Of a stretch of DNA of 64,000 nucleotides, positions 18,571 to 28,039 are shown piece by piece (position 1 is the first letter of the stretch; the number at the start of each line of letters is the position of its first letter). This stretch comes from CAVTYH01 sp963738835. Its GTDB lineage: Bacteria > Planctomycetota > Planctomycetia > Pirellulales > JADZDJ01. The DNA lies in NCBI GenBank assembly GCA_963738835.1, contig CAVTYH010000009.1:496001-560000 (forward strand), in the 5' to 3' direction. Both the position numbers and the translations under genes were made by a program. The notes beneath the pieces were generated by a model. That model was not told where the DNA came from and searched no databases. It saw only the letters and a program-made list of their open reading frames with translations.

Positions 18571-19739
18571 TTCCGCAAGACGTGCTGGATCTGAGCAAGG
18601 TTCGCGCGGTCGGAACTTACTGCCTCCTCTACGCGGTTCATCTTCATCGCCCCGAGTCCGATTAAAGCACACAGCACGGACGCAATCCAAAATCGCATCA
18701 CAACTTTGTTTTCCGGCCAACCCAAGAGTTGAAAATGATGATGTAACGGGGCACAACGAAATACTCGCCGACCCGTCCAGCGATGCCAATAGATTTGCAC
18801 AATCACGCTTGCGGCTTCGGCCACAAACACACCGCCGACAATCACCAGCAACAATTCTTGCCCTGCGATTAGCGCAAGCAAACCCAGAGTTCCGCCAAGT
18901 GAGAGCGATCCCGTGTCCCCCATAAAAACTTGAGCCGGTTGGCAATTGAACCAAAGAAACCCCAATGTGGCTCCTACCGTTGCGCCGGCGACAACGACGG
19001 TTTCGCCAGCTTCCGGCACATGTGTAACGCCAACGTAGGCCGCCAAATCCGCATGTCCGGCGATGTAGGCTATCACGGCTAATGCCGCAGTGGCCGTGAC
19101 CAGCGAACCCGCGGCCAATCCATCGAGCCCGTCGGTCAAATTCACGGCATTCGAACTCCCGACAATCACCAACATCGCCAGCGGCACAAACAGTGGGCCG
19201 AGCGGAATAGATTGCCCGATCAGCGGCAATTGCAAATCCATCCCGCCCGGCAAATCTCGATGCAAATGATACAACCAGACGGCAATTACGGTGGCGACAA
19301 CCAATTGCGCTGCCATTTTAACTCGCGGCCGCAAGCCAGTTTTACTGCGGCCTGAGAGCTTCAACAAATCGTCAACGGCACCGATCGTCGCCAACCACAG
19401 CAAATTTGCAATCAGCATGGCCACATAGCTGTTCTGCCAATTACATACCAAGATTGCGGTAGCCAGAATTCCGGCGACCAGGAATAGCCCTCCCATGGTG
19501 GGCGTCCAAGCCTTGTGTTTGTGCAAATGACGCAGTTGCGGAGCGCGATCGGAAGGGGGCTCGCGAAAGCGATTGGTGAGCCACCGAATCACGCGCGGCC
19601 CAAACATAACAGCTAGAGTAAAGCTGAGCAGCGCAGCCAATGCTGTGCGGAACGTGATCTTCGTCCAGCCCGCCGGTGCGCCGGACCAGTTGGCGTCAGG
19701 CCAAACCGCCGTGAGTCGATCGACAAGCCAGAAGAGCAT
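18567..19739 (-). CDS. mraY: Phospho-N-acetylmuramoyl-pentapeptide transferase
   Basis: A polytopic membrane enzyme of 390 residues that transfers phospho-MurNAc-pentapeptide to undecaprenyl phosphate, forming lipid I. Diagnostic segments: HKAWTPTMGGLFLVAGI, the aspartate pair in GAVDDLLKLSGRSKTGL, NAVNLTDGLDGLAAGS, and the histidine-rich loop APLHHHFQLLGWPE. Length is slightly above the usual 360 residues because of a long N-terminal segment. It overlaps murG by four bases; a gap of about 330 bases with repeats precedes it after murF. Confidence 0.96.
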   Translation of the reverse strand: MLFWLVDRLTAVWPDANWSGAPAGWTKITFRTALAALLSFTLAVMFGPRVIRWLTNRFREPPSDRAPQLRHLHKHKAWTPTMGGLFLVAGILATAILVCNWQNSYVAMLIANLLWLATIGAVDDLLKLSGRSKTGLRPRVKMAAQLVVATVIAVWLYHLHRDLPGGMDLQLPLIGQSIPLGPLFVPLAMLVIVGSSNAVNLTDGLDGLAAGSLVTATAALAVIAYIAGHADLAAYVGVTHVPEAGETVVVAGATVGATLGFLWFNCQPAQVFMGDTGSLSLGGTLGLLALIAGQELLLVIVGGVFVAEAASVIVQIYWHRWTGRRVFRCAPLHHHFQLLGWPENKVVMRFWIASVLCALIGLGAMKMNRVEEAVSSDRANLAQIQHVLRK

Positions 19740-20070
19740 TTTTGTCCGTTGTCAGTAGTCCATTGTCCGTGGCAGTTGGATGTCCATTTCCGTCAGCAAC
19801 GGACAACTGACTACGGACGACTGACAACCGGCCATGTTCCCTGAGACACCGGAGCGGCTTACGCCGCTCCGGCGCTCAGTCTTGGCTCCGTCGCGAAGCA
19901 CCCGCCGCGCGGTTGACCCAGAAACCGCGTGCTCGGCGAGCGATTGCTCCTACCCAGGAGGGAGGGTAGCGCCTCGGTTCCCGCAAACTCTGGCGCGGCG
20001 GACGGAGCCACAACTTGGTTCCATTGTTTTGTGTAGGGGTATTTTTTGTCGAGGTGTCACTGGATTCTCT
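19740..20070. other. Intergenic region murF-mraY with repeats
   Basis: About 330 bases. It holds two oppositely oriented heptamer blocks (19743-19777 and 19791-19828), then a hairpin GAGCGGCTTACGCCGCTC near 19851-19868. No coding frame is convincing and no murD or ftsW remnant is seen. Confidence 0.6.
19743..19828. repeat. Heptamer repeat pair in inverted orientation
   Basis: The left block reads TTGTCCG-TTGTCAG-TAGTCCA-TTGTCCG; the right block reads CAACGGA-CAACTGA-CTACGGA-CGACTGA. The two are roughly complementary and could form a stem. They belong to the dispersed GACNACN heptamer family seen at 21.46, 36.66, 40.12 and 48.69 kb. Confidence 0.7.
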
Positions 20071-21456
20071 TTACGCAGCTCTTCGCAGCGCCTCAACCAC
20101 ACGCTCCATGCCCATCGCGCGCGAGCCTTTTACCAATACTGCGCTTCCCGGTTGAACTGCATGACGGACAAACGAAATGGTTTCTTCAACTTCCTTGCAA
20201 GCGATGGCTCGCGCGGCCGGCATACCGGCGGCGCGGGCTGCCACAACCACATCTTCTGCATGATCGCCGCACGCAATCAGCCGATCGGCGCCGCAGCGAG
20301 TGACCGTTTCCTCACCAATTCGCAAATGCCATTGGCGGCTTGTCGAGCCAAGTTCTTTCATATCGCCGCAAACGACGACGCGTTCACCGGGTGCGTCGAC
20401 CTCGCGCAACAGTTCCAACGCAGCCCGCATCGCCGTGGGGCTGGCGTTGTATGAATCGTCAATGAGTTTGGAGCCAGCGGCGTCGGTCACCTGGCAACGC
20501 ATGACAGGCGGCTGGAAATCGGCAAGTGCGACCGCAATTTCCGCGGGTGTCAGTCCGAATTCCAATCCGATCGCAATTGCCGACAGCGCTGCCGTCAGTT
20601 GATGACGACCCCAAACAGGCACGCTGTAGCGCTGCCGGTCGACACGGAACTGCAGCCGGCCGTCGGTGAAGTGAATGTCTACGGCTGTCAAATCGCAATC
20701 CGGACCACGACCAACGCAGACGATGCGAGCCGAGGTCCGATCGGCCATTTTTCGCAACCAAGGGTCATCGCCGTTTAGCACCGCAATGCCGTCAGCGGGC
20801 AACGCGGTGAGTAATTCTGCTTTCGCTTCCGCCAATTCCCGCTGCGTGCCGAAGCCGCCGAGATGGGCTTCGCCGATGCGTGTGATCACGCTGATCCGCG
20901 GTCGGCATAATCTGGCCAGCTTCGCGATTTCACCCGGCGCACTGGCTCCCAATTCCAAAGCGGCATACTGATGGTCGCTCTCCAATCGCAGTAGGCTCAG
21001 CGGCAGCCCGATAAAATTGTTGTAGTTTTGCGGGCTCGTGCTGCCGGCGAACTTTGAACGTAGCACCGTATCGATCATCAGCCGTGTGGTTGTCTTGCCG
21101 ACGCTGCCGGTGACCGCAATTGTCTGGCCTGTGAATTGATCGCGATGCCAGGCCGCTAAGTCCCAGAGCGCTTTCAGCGAGTCATCGACGCGGAGCGACC
21201 ACCGACCCGGCCACGGGGCCACATCACGACCAGCAACTACTACGCCGGACGCGCCGCGCACCAGCGCGTCTTCGGCGAAGCAGTTGCCGTCGAAACGCGG
21301 ACCAGCCAGACCCCAAAAAACCATCTCCGATTGCACACGGCGACTGTCGGTCACAATCGGGCCCACATGAGCCAAATCACCATGACACGGGGGCATCGCA
21401 GCCAGCCGCAATCGGCCGCAGGTAACGTCGCGAAGTTGTGCCAGGGTGAGAAGCAT
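20071..21456 (-). CDS. murF: UDP-N-acetylmuramoyl-tripeptide--D-alanyl-D-alanine ligase
   Basis: A Mur ligase of 461 residues that adds the D-Ala-D-Ala made by Ddl. It has the substrate segment VTDSRRVQSEMVFWGL, the P-loop VTGSVGKTTTRLMI, NYNNFIGLPLSLLRL, the Glu/His region ELGASAPGEI, VLNGDDPWLRKMA, LIDDSYNASPTAMRAAL and a C-terminal GDMKELGS. These are typical of MurF. Start ATG 21456 is 62 bases after the murE stop, with a heptamer repeat in the gap. It is followed by the repeat-bearing gap before mraY. Confidence 0.95.
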   Translation of the reverse strand: MLLTLAQLRDVTCGRLRLAAMPPCHGDLAHVGPIVTDSRRVQSEMVFWGLAGPRFDGNCFAEDALVRGASGVVVAGRDVAPWPGRWSLRVDDSLKALWDLAAWHRDQFTGQTIAVTGSVGKTTTRLMIDTVLRSKFAGSTSPQNYNNFIGLPLSLLRLESDHQYAALELGASAPGEIAKLARLCRPRISVITRIGEAHLGGFGTQRELAEAKAELLTALPADGIAVLNGDDPWLRKMADRTSARIVCVGRGPDCDLTAVDIHFTDGRLQFRVDRQRYSVPVWGRHQLTAALSAIAIGLEFGLTPAEIAVALADFQPPVMRCQVTDAAGSKLIDDSYNASPTAMRAALELLREVDAPGERVVVCGDMKELGSTSRQWHLRIGEETVTRCGADRLIACGDHAEDVVVAARAAGMPAARAIACKEVEETISFVRHAVQPGSAVLVKGSRAMGMERVVEALRRAA

Positions 21457-21461
21457 GTTCG

Positions 21462-21500
21462 TTGTCCGTGGTCAGTTGTCCGTTGTTTTGTTGTGTTGAT
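21462..21500. repeat. Heptamer repeat block between murE and murF
   Basis: TTGTCCG-TGGTCAG-TTGTCCG-TTG, the complement of the GACNACN heptamer family, in the short gap between the two mur genes. Confidence 0.6.
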
Positions 21501-21517
21501 ACTGCTGCGGTTTAGCA

Positions 21518-23038
21518 CTATCCCGCTTTCGCTCTTCGGAATGGTGCAATGACTTCGTGTTCGGGAAGTACGTTCTCATACAACCAGCGGCGAGCGATCT
21601 CGCGGTCGTCAAACCAATGCCGTACGGCGCCGACGATCTGATAATCTTCGTGCCCCTTGCCGGCGATCAGCACGCAATCGCCGGGTTCCGCCTGGCCAAG
21701 TGCCCAGTGGATGGCCTCGGCCCGGTCGGCTTTCATGACCACGGAATCGAAATTCTGAAATCCGCGCATAATTTCGCGGCGAATTCTCGCGGGATCTTCG
21801 CCCCGCGGATTGTCGTCGGTCACCACCGCCAGATCGGCAATGCCCTCCACCGCCTGCGCCATCAGTGGCCGTTTCTGGCGATCGCGATCTCCGCCCGCGC
21901 CGAACACGCAAATCAGTCGCCCCGAGGTCACGGCCCGCAGTGACCCGAGGACGCTGGCCAGTGCATCGGGCGTATGGGCGTAATCGACAAACACGCCAAA
22001 CGGCTGGCCGCATTCGATGCGATCCATCCGGCCGGGAATTTTGTCGAGTTGCTCCAGCCCACGCACGATGTCGTTCAGATTCAACCCATACAGCAGCCCG
22101 ACCGCGGCGGCCATCAGGCAGTTGTAAACGTGCCCGTCGCCGATGATTCGCGTACGAACGGGTAGGGTCTCAGCGCCGGCATGGAGCAAAAACGTTTGTT
22201 CACTGGTGAAACGTTCGATGATGCTTGCCATCAGCTCCGCTTGATTTTCGATGCCGATGGTGAGGGCTGCGCCATCGATTTTGGACAAGAATCGGCTACT
22301 GACCGGATCGTCTGCATTCAGCACCGCGAAACCTTCTGGCGCCAGTTGTTTGAGCAAACGCGATTTTGCCTCGCGATAATTCTCGAGTGAGTTATGAAAA
22401 TCGAGATGGTCGCGTCGGACGTTGGTAATGCACGCGGCATCGAACTCAATTCCGGCCGTGCGCGACTGCACCAAAGCGTGACTGGAAACTTCGACCACGG
22501 CGTGCGAGCAACCGTTGGCGGCCATGCGAGCCAGCCAATCGGCAAGCAGCGGCGACGGCGGTGTGGTCATCTCGCTGGGCTCGACCGCCGAGCTGTCGCT
22601 GTTGACAATCGTGCCCGTCAGACCGGCTCGTAAGCCGGCGGCTTGCAGTATGCTGGCAATCAGCCAGCACGTGGTGGTCTTGCCATTCGTTCCCGTCACG
22701 CCGATTGTTTTCAACTGGCGACTTGGATTTCCGGCCAGCGCCTGGCAAATTCGGCCAAATGCATTCCGAGCATCGGGCACCACGCACACCGGCACACCAC
22801 TTGCGGGAACGTAGCGCTCGGCGAGAATTGCACTAGCTCGCTGTCGAATTGCTTGCGAAACGTAGTCGTGTCCATCGACATGGCTGCCCACGAGCGCCGC
22901 AAACAAATCGCCGTCGCGGCAACTGCGCGAATCGGCGGTACAGGCTTGTACGACAATATCGTCGGCGCCAAAAATTTTGGCCTCCGGCAACAACTGCCGC
23001 AGACGTACACCGGTGGCGCAAGAGATTGTGTCCGGCAT
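21518..23038 (-). CDS. murE: UDP-N-acetylmuramoyl-L-alanyl-D-glutamate--2,6-diaminopimelate ligase
   Basis: A Mur ligase of 506 residues that adds the third amino acid of the stem peptide. Motifs in order: TADSRSCRDGDLFAAL, P-loop GVTGTNGKTTTCWL, VEVSSHALVQSR, TNVRRDHLDFH, VFVDYAHTPDAL, FGAGGDRDRQKRP and TDDNPRGEDP. The DNPR tetrad marks enzymes that use meso-diaminopimelate, so the wall should be of the DAP type. ATG 23038 is preceded by AAGGAGG nine bases upstream. It is the first gene of the minus-strand envelope group. Confidence 0.96.
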   Translation of the reverse strand: MPDTISCATGVRLRQLLPEAKIFGADDIVVQACTADSRSCRDGDLFAALVGSHVDGHDYVSQAIRQRASAILAERYVPASGVPVCVVPDARNAFGRICQALAGNPSRQLKTIGVTGTNGKTTTCWLIASILQAAGLRAGLTGTIVNSDSSAVEPSEMTTPPSPLLADWLARMAANGCSHAVVEVSSHALVQSRTAGIEFDAACITNVRRDHLDFHNSLENYREAKSRLLKQLAPEGFAVLNADDPVSSRFLSKIDGAALTIGIENQAELMASIIERFTSEQTFLLHAGAETLPVRTRIIGDGHVYNCLMAAAVGLLYGLNLNDIVRGLEQLDKIPGRMDRIECGQPFGVFVDYAHTPDALASVLGSLRAVTSGRLICVFGAGGDRDRQKRPLMAQAVEGIADLAVVTDDNPRGEDPARIRREIMRGFQNFDSVVMKADRAEAIHWALGQAEPGDCVLIAGKGHEDYQIVGAVRHWFDDREIARRWLYENVLPEHEVIAPFRRAKAG

Positions 23039-23496
23039 GGTGCAAGGCCTCCTTGCCCTGCTGAGCCGCGTTCCTCGGGGTGAAGCGGCCTGCCCGGCGA
23101 TCTAATCGAAACCGACGATCTGACAACTGTCACACCGGCAGTCATCCCTGGCCGCGGCGAGACAAGAGAAAAGCGTTCGACATTCGGTCCCCTGAGTTGG
23201 ACCTTTCAAAAACCGGGGCGGATTGTGGCGATTTCTGCCGGCGTGTCAAGGCAGCTTTACGGCGACTACTTAGCTGCTCAGTCCGCCGACAAGGTAAAGA
23301 TTTGCCAAAAACTTGCGATAGCGTCGGACGATCACGACTGGCGGACGAAGGCAAACTTGCTATCGTCTGAGAAATGAGAGAAACCGCGGAGCAAGCAGAT
23401 TTACGCGGATACAGGCACGTCGTAGTTCTCAAATCCCAGTAAATCCGCGAAATCTCCAGTGCATCAGTCACCCAGAAACGAAGTGAGGAATCAGCT
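23039..23496. other. Intergenic region between divergent murE and ClC genes
   Basis: About 460 bases with the murE ribosome site and presumably both promoters. A repeat-like inverted pair, CAGATTTACGCGG near 23396 and CCGCGAAATCT near 23447, is of a type that recurs in planctomycete intergenic DNA. Near 23306-23368 the words AAACTTGC and ATCGTC occur twice in direct order. I see no gene. Confidence 0.5.
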
Positions 23497-25354
23497 TTGA
23501 CACCGTTGCGAACATGGTATTCCGGATTGGAACTTAGGGCGACCGCCAAGTGGTTTTTATTGTCAGGACTGGTTGGTATCGTGGCTGGACTGGGAGCAAT
23601 TTTCTTCCAAACGGCCATCCAAGTGGTGGTGCATTTTGCACTGGGCCAAATTGCCGGATACGTGCCGCCGGAAACTGCCGGGGAAAAAAGCCTTTTCGAG
23701 CCCCCCGACGCACCGTTTCGCCCTTGGGCAATTCTGGCAGTGATGATCGCCGGCGGAGCGGCTTCCGGATTCTTGGTGTACACCTTCGCGCCGGAAGCGG
23801 AAGGACACGGCACAGACGCGGTGATTGATGCTTACCACAACAAGCGCGGTTACATCAGGCCGCAGGTGCCGATTATCAAAACGTTGGCTTCCGCCATCAC
23901 GCTGGGAACTGGCGGCTCCGGCGGTCGAGAAGGGCCGATCGCACAAATTGGCGCCGGGTTCGGGTCATTTCTAGCGACCCGATTGAAATTGCCGGCGCCG
24001 ATCGCCGCATCATGCTGGCCGCGGGAATGGGCGCCGGCATCGGCGCAATTTTCGCGCTCCCTTGGCCGGTGCGTTGTTCGCAGCCGAGATTCTGTACAGC
24101 ACGGCCGATTTGGAATCGGAAGTGCTACTGCCGTCGGCCATCGCCTCGATCATCGCTTACAGCGTTTACGAATTGTGTTTGCCAAGTAAATTTCGCTTCG
24201 TGCCGGTCTTCGGCAACCAGCTGAATTACTCGATCGGCTCGCCGTTGGAATTGTTGCCGCTCGGTTTGCTGGCCGTGATTTTGACACTGGCTGCCATCGC
24301 TTTCATCGAAGCATTTTACGGCACGCACCATCTTTTCAAGCGGCTTTCGATCTCGAACTACTTGCGACCGATGATCGGCGCTGGGCTGGCGGGGGTCGTC
24401 GGCTTGGGGCTGTTCTTCGCGGTCGGTTCCGACCCGCGCGTGCTGGCCGTGCTCTCCACCGGACACGGCGGATTGCAGCAGGCGATTGGCAACTCGGCCA
24501 AGTTGGGTGTGCCGCTGCTGTTGGCGATTGGCCTGGGGAAACTCGTGACGACATCGCTCACCATCGGCTCAGGGGGCTCTGGCGGAGTGTTCGGACCGTC
24601 GGTGCTCATCGGCGGCTGCGTCGGCGCGGCCGTAGGACAATTGTTTCACTCCTTCTGGCCTTCGATCGTTCCGAACCCGCAGGTTTATGGCATCGTCGGA
24701 ATGGCCGGATTTTTTGCCGCTGCGGCGCATGTGCCGATTTCTACGATCATCATGGTGTCGGAAATGACCGGCGATTATCAATTGTTGCTGCCAACGATGT
24801 GGGTTTCAACACTCTGCTTTTTGCTCTGCCGGCGCTGGAAACTGTATCAAATGCAGGTTCCACTCCGCTTGGATTCGCCCGCCCATCGGGGCGATTTTCT
24901 GGTCGACGTGTTGGAAGGAATTCTGGTCCGCGATGTGCCCATGAACAATCGCCCCGCGATTCGTGTGCCGCAGGCCATGCCGCTGCGAGAGATTCTGGAA
25001 TTGCTCTCTCAGTCGCGCCAGCACTACTTTCCGGTGGTCGATGGCGATGATCGGATGATCGGTATCTTTTCATCCGACGATGTAAGGGCCTATTTCTACA
25101 ACGAGGCGATTTGGCCACTGACCGTGGCGCGCGATGTGATGACCTCGAAGATTCTGTCGGTCACCCCGGAAGACGACCTGAACACCGCACTCCAACGATT
25201 TACCGACTTGAATCTGGATGAATTGCCGATTGTTGATCCGCAAGACCCGGGGAAATTGGTTGGCATGTTGCGCCGCAAAGATACCATTGCGATTTACAAC
25301 CGTCGGCTAGCGGAGCACAAAAAATCGCAGGAGGATGTGCTCGTCGGCAATTGA
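23497..25354 (+). CDS. ClC-type chloride channel/antiporter with two CBS domains, frame broken twice
   Basis: A ClC membrane protein of about 620 residues. The N-terminal helices lead to GTGGSGGREGPIAQIG, with the gating glutamate in REGP; later come GSGGSGGVFGPSVLIGG and GIVGMAGFFAAAAHVPIS. After the last helix, two CBS domains follow (PAIRVPQAMPLREILELL with FPVVDGDDRMIG; then DVMTSKILSVTPEDDL with LPIVDPQDPGKLVG). CBS pairs usually bind adenine nucleotides. The frame breaks near 23998 (one G in GCGCGCG) and near 24053 (one C before GCGC); the healed text reads MGAGIGAIFRAPLAGALFAAE. The start is TTG 23497 with GAGG upstream. Its glutamates suggest a Cl-/H+ antiporter, though this is inference. 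Confidence 0.88.
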
Positions 25355-25466
25355 GTCGGTGAAGGTGCCTGGCGATTTTCTGTAAAGGGCACATCCGGCC
25401 ACCAGACACTCGGCATCTGGTTTAACGAGCTTGCATCAATCGAACCGCTCACGTTACGCTTGGCGC

Positions 25467-26177
25467 ATGGCCGAAGATGATTTTGATATCGAACGACTTG
25501 CTGCGTACTTGCATTTGAATCCTGCGCAGGTCGCCCGTCTGGCCGATCGCGGCAAAATGCCTGGTCGTAAGGTACAAGGCCAGTGGCGATTCGCGCCGGC
25601 AGATGTCCATCACTGGTTGGAACACCGCATCGGACTATCCGACGAAGAGGAGCTGCTGCAGATGGAAACTTTTTTGCGACCGGTTCAGGGAAGTCAGCAA
25701 ACGCCCCGGTCGATTGCCGACATGATGCCGCTGGTGGCGATTGAAGTGCCGCTGGCCGCCAAAACTCGCAACTCCGTGATTACCTCCATGGCCGAACTTG
25801 CCGCCAGCACAGGTTTGCTGTGGGACCCGCAGAAAATGGCCGAGGCCGTGCGAGTGCGCGAAGATATGCACCCCACGGCGCTGGAAAGCGGCGTGGCGCT
25901 GATGCATCCACGGCGGCCAATGTCCAGCATTTTGGGTGAAGCGTTTTTGGCGTTTGGCCGTACCGAGAGCGGCATCCCTTTCGGCGGCAGTCATGGTGGC
26001 CTGACCGATATGTTTTTCCTGATCGCCTCGATCGACGACCGCGGACATTTGCAGACATTGGCGCGATTGAGCCGGTTACTGGCCGATCCCGAACTGATCG
26101 CTGCCCTGCGAGCCGCGCCGGATGCGGCGACGATTCACCAAATCATCGAATCTGCCGAAGCGAAGCTTCCCGACTGA
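25467..26177 (+). CDS. MerR/excisionase-type HTH fused to PTS EIIA (PtsN-like)
   Basis: A 236-residue fusion. Residues 1-55 form a HTH of the excisionase/MerR type (LAAYLHLNPAQVARLADRGK, then WRFAPADVHHWLEHRI). Residues about 80-230 are a PTS EIIA type-2 (nitrogen/fructose) domain, with the phosphorylatable histidine His147 in SGVALMHPRRP. No EI, HPr or sugar permease lies in the window, so a regulatory role like PtsN is more likely than sugar uptake. The ATG at 25467 is better than an upstream in-frame start because the HTH begins there. It is followed 15 bases later by a pseudo-receiver gene, probably one operon. Confidence 0.85.
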   Translation: MAEDDFDIERLAAYLHLNPAQVARLADRGKMPGRKVQGQWRFAPADVHHWLEHRIGLSDEEELLQMETFLRPVQGSQQTPRSIADMMPLVAIEVPLAAKTRNSVITSMAELAASTGLLWDPQKMAEAVRVREDMHPTALESGVALMHPRRPMSSILGEAFLAFGRTESGIPFGGSHGGLTDMFFLIASIDDRGHLQTLARLSRLLADPELIAALRAAPDAATIHQIIESAEAKLPD

Positions 26178-26192
26178 TTTCGCAACTTACAT

Positions 26193-27002
26193 ATGGATTT
26201 GCCAACCCTGCTCATTGGCGACACCGATCGGCCCGAATTTCACGAGGCGGCTGCGTGGCTAACAAAGCAAGGTGCGCTCGCCGTCGTCGATATTCCATCA
26301 GCGGTAAGTGCCATGCAGGGCGACTTTGTTCCGGCGATCATTGTTATCGCCGAATCGTGGCCCGGGCAGTTTTCACGCCGCGAGTTGGATTGTCTTCGAC
26401 GTGCGGCGCCGCTGGCGCGGATCGTTGGACTTTTGGGCTCGTGGGTGGAAGGAGAAACGCGCACTGGCAAGCCGTGGCCGACGCTGCTGCGAATGTACTG
26501 GCATCAGGCGGTAGTCCGCTTGAAGCGCGAAATCGAGCAGGCCGACGATCGTGAAAACTCGCGTTGGTCGCTGCCCATTACCGCCGGCGATAACGAGGGG
26601 CTGTTGCTGGAAAGCGATGTTCTGCAATCGGATCTGCATTCCACGGACGTCATCGCAATTTGTGCCCGACACCGTGAAACCGCCGAGGCATTGGGAGATG
26701 TTTGCCGAACCCGCGGTTGGGGCACTGTGTGGCTGCGGAGTTTTCCCTCAGATACGCCGCTGCGGGTCAGTGCGGTTTTGTTCGATCTCGGCCGCGGCGA
26801 TACCGCAGAACTCAAAGCCATTGCATCATTGAAAACGGTAACTGAAGACACGCCAATTATCGCCCTGGTCGCCTTTCCGCGAGCGGAAGACATTGAACGG
26901 CTGCGATCAGCCGGTGCGACGTCAGTCGTGTCGAAGCCGTTTATGTCTGCGGATTTGATCTGGAGTATTGAGCAATTGCTTGCGACAACCGGGGTTCGCT
27001 GA
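26193..27002 (+). CDS. Response-regulator-like protein with two degenerate receiver-type halves
   Basis: A 269-residue soluble protein. The C-terminal half reads like a CheY fold: VIAICARHRETAEALGDVCR, AVLFDLGRGDTAELKAIASL, TPIIALVAFPRAEDIERLRSAGATSVVSKPF. The last part has the typical alternation and the K-P pair of receivers. The N-terminal half has a similar pattern ending in VVDIPSAVSAM and ARIVGLLGSW. The usual phosphorylation aspartate is not clearly present (LFDLGRGD is the nearest), so it may be a phosphate-independent pseudo-receiver. It lies 15 bases after the HTH-EIIA gene and may partner it. I know no exact family. Confidence 0.55.
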   Translation: MDLPTLLIGDTDRPEFHEAAAWLTKQGALAVVDIPSAVSAMQGDFVPAIIVIAESWPGQFSRRELDCLRRAAPLARIVGLLGSWVEGETRTGKPWPTLLRMYWHQAVVRLKREIEQADDRENSRWSLPITAGDNEGLLLESDVLQSDLHSTDVIAICARHRETAEALGDVCRTRGWGTVWLRSFPSDTPLRVSAVLFDLGRGDTAELKAIASLKTVTEDTPIIALVAFPRAEDIERLRSAGATSVVSKPFMSADLIWSIEQLLATTGVR

Positions 27003-27150
27003 AGCAGGTTGGCTGAAAGTTTCAGCCTAAATAGCCGGTGGCTAACAGCCACCGGAGTCGCGCGGGTGGACAATGCACTGGTGATTCTCCGTACAGCGTT
27101 GCCCTCCGGCGATTGCATGATGCCGTCTAGGACGACGGACGCTTTCAAGT

Positions 27151-27882
27151 TCAATCCGCAAACTCATCGATTTCGACCCTCACAATTTCGCGTTGCCACT
27201 GCGATTCGTGAATGGGCCAAACGCGGATCGTTGGCGATCCGTTGCAATGCACCATCTCGCCCAATTCATGGCATTGCCGCCGGCATTCGATTTCTCGCGG
27301 ACTTGCTTTCGGCAATCTAGCCGGCAGGTTCGTCTTCCGCCAAGTCCGCCGGTTTTGATCGTAGACGGCGATGATTACCGGCGAGGGAAAATCAAGCATC
27401 CGCCGCGCGATCAGCTCGTGACTGGCGGTGGTGTACCGATCTTTCAGCGCCAGCAAATCCCAATTGCTTGCTGCACCATCAACGCCAAACATATCACGCG
27501 GCAACAGCAATCGTGAGGCAATGCCGTTGGCTACCAACTCGCGGGCGTGCTTCGGAGCTGCTAGGGGATCGATGCCCAAATCAGCAAACACTCGCTCAGC
27601 CAGCGACTCGCCAATTTCGTGGGCTACTGCCCAATGCTCGCGTTCGAGCCGCTCGTCGTGCCGCAAGAAAATCGATTTGCCGAGCTCGCCGCCGCCACTG
27701 GCCAGATTGACGATCCGCGCTCGGCCAGACTGGCGATCGTCCCAGGCGACGGCCAATCCCAGGCATTTCGCAATTGCGACTGCATCAATCGGCGGCTCGC
27801 CAATTCCCGCTTTGGCCAACGTCTCCGTCGCCACGGCATCCAGGGTAGCGGCGAATTCTTCTTGTGGAATCTCTGGCAGCAT
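27151..27882 (-). CDS. ImmA/IrrE-type metallopeptidase-like protein
   Basis: A 243-residue protein with the ImmA/IrrE (DUF955) layout. The N-terminal helix pair includes PPIDAVAIAKCLGLAVAWDD, then HWAVAHEIGESLAERVF, then ANGIASRLLLPRDMF. The zinc motif is HEIGE (His88, Glu89, Glu92) instead of HExxH, so the second histidine is replaced by a glutamate. It could still bind metal, or be inactive. Relatives cleave repressors in mobile elements or in the DNA damage response (IrrE). A cysteine/histidine group near the C-terminus (CRRQCHELGEMVH) is extra. No repressor lies adjacent. It is divergent from rimO and has its own promoter-like site. Confidence 0.7.
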   Translation of the reverse strand: MLPEIPQEEFAATLDAVATETLAKAGIGEPPIDAVAIAKCLGLAVAWDDRQSGRARIVNLASGGGELGKSIFLRHDERLEREHWAVAHEIGESLAERVFADLGIDPLAAPKHARELVANGIASRLLLPRDMFGVDGAASNWDLLALKDRYTTASHELIARRMLDFPSPVIIAVYDQNRRTWRKTNLPARLPKASPREIECRRQCHELGEMVHCNGSPTIRVWPIHESQWQREIVRVEIDEFAD

Positions 27883-27906
27883 CTTGTCACCTGATGTGAA
27901 CAGGCG

Positions 27907-27934
27907 TTTATATCACAGTTCTGCGAACTTTCAA
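27907..27934 (-). promoter_or_regulatory. Promoter with dyad in the spacer, upstream of the ImmA-like gene
   Basis: On the minus strand TTGAAA (27934-27929), 16 bases, TATAAA (27912-27907), about 25 bases before the ATG. The spacer holds the dyad AGTTC-GCA-GAACT (27929-27917), a possible operator. Confidence 0.5.
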
Positions 27935-28039
27935 TTCACCGTAAAGTCCGGGAATAAACACCAGTTCTTATCCACTCGCCCAAGAGAGATATTTCGGGTA
28001 ACATGGTGTTTTGTCTCTGCCGCCGTCGCCTAGTTCGTA

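Noticed and set aside
18571..18954. N-terminal extension of murG
   Set aside because: The extra 128 codons mirror mraY in another frame; murG begins at the ATGA overlap.
21518..23038. murE as L-lysine-adding enzyme
   Set aside because: The specificity tetrad is DNPR, which marks meso-DAP enzymes.
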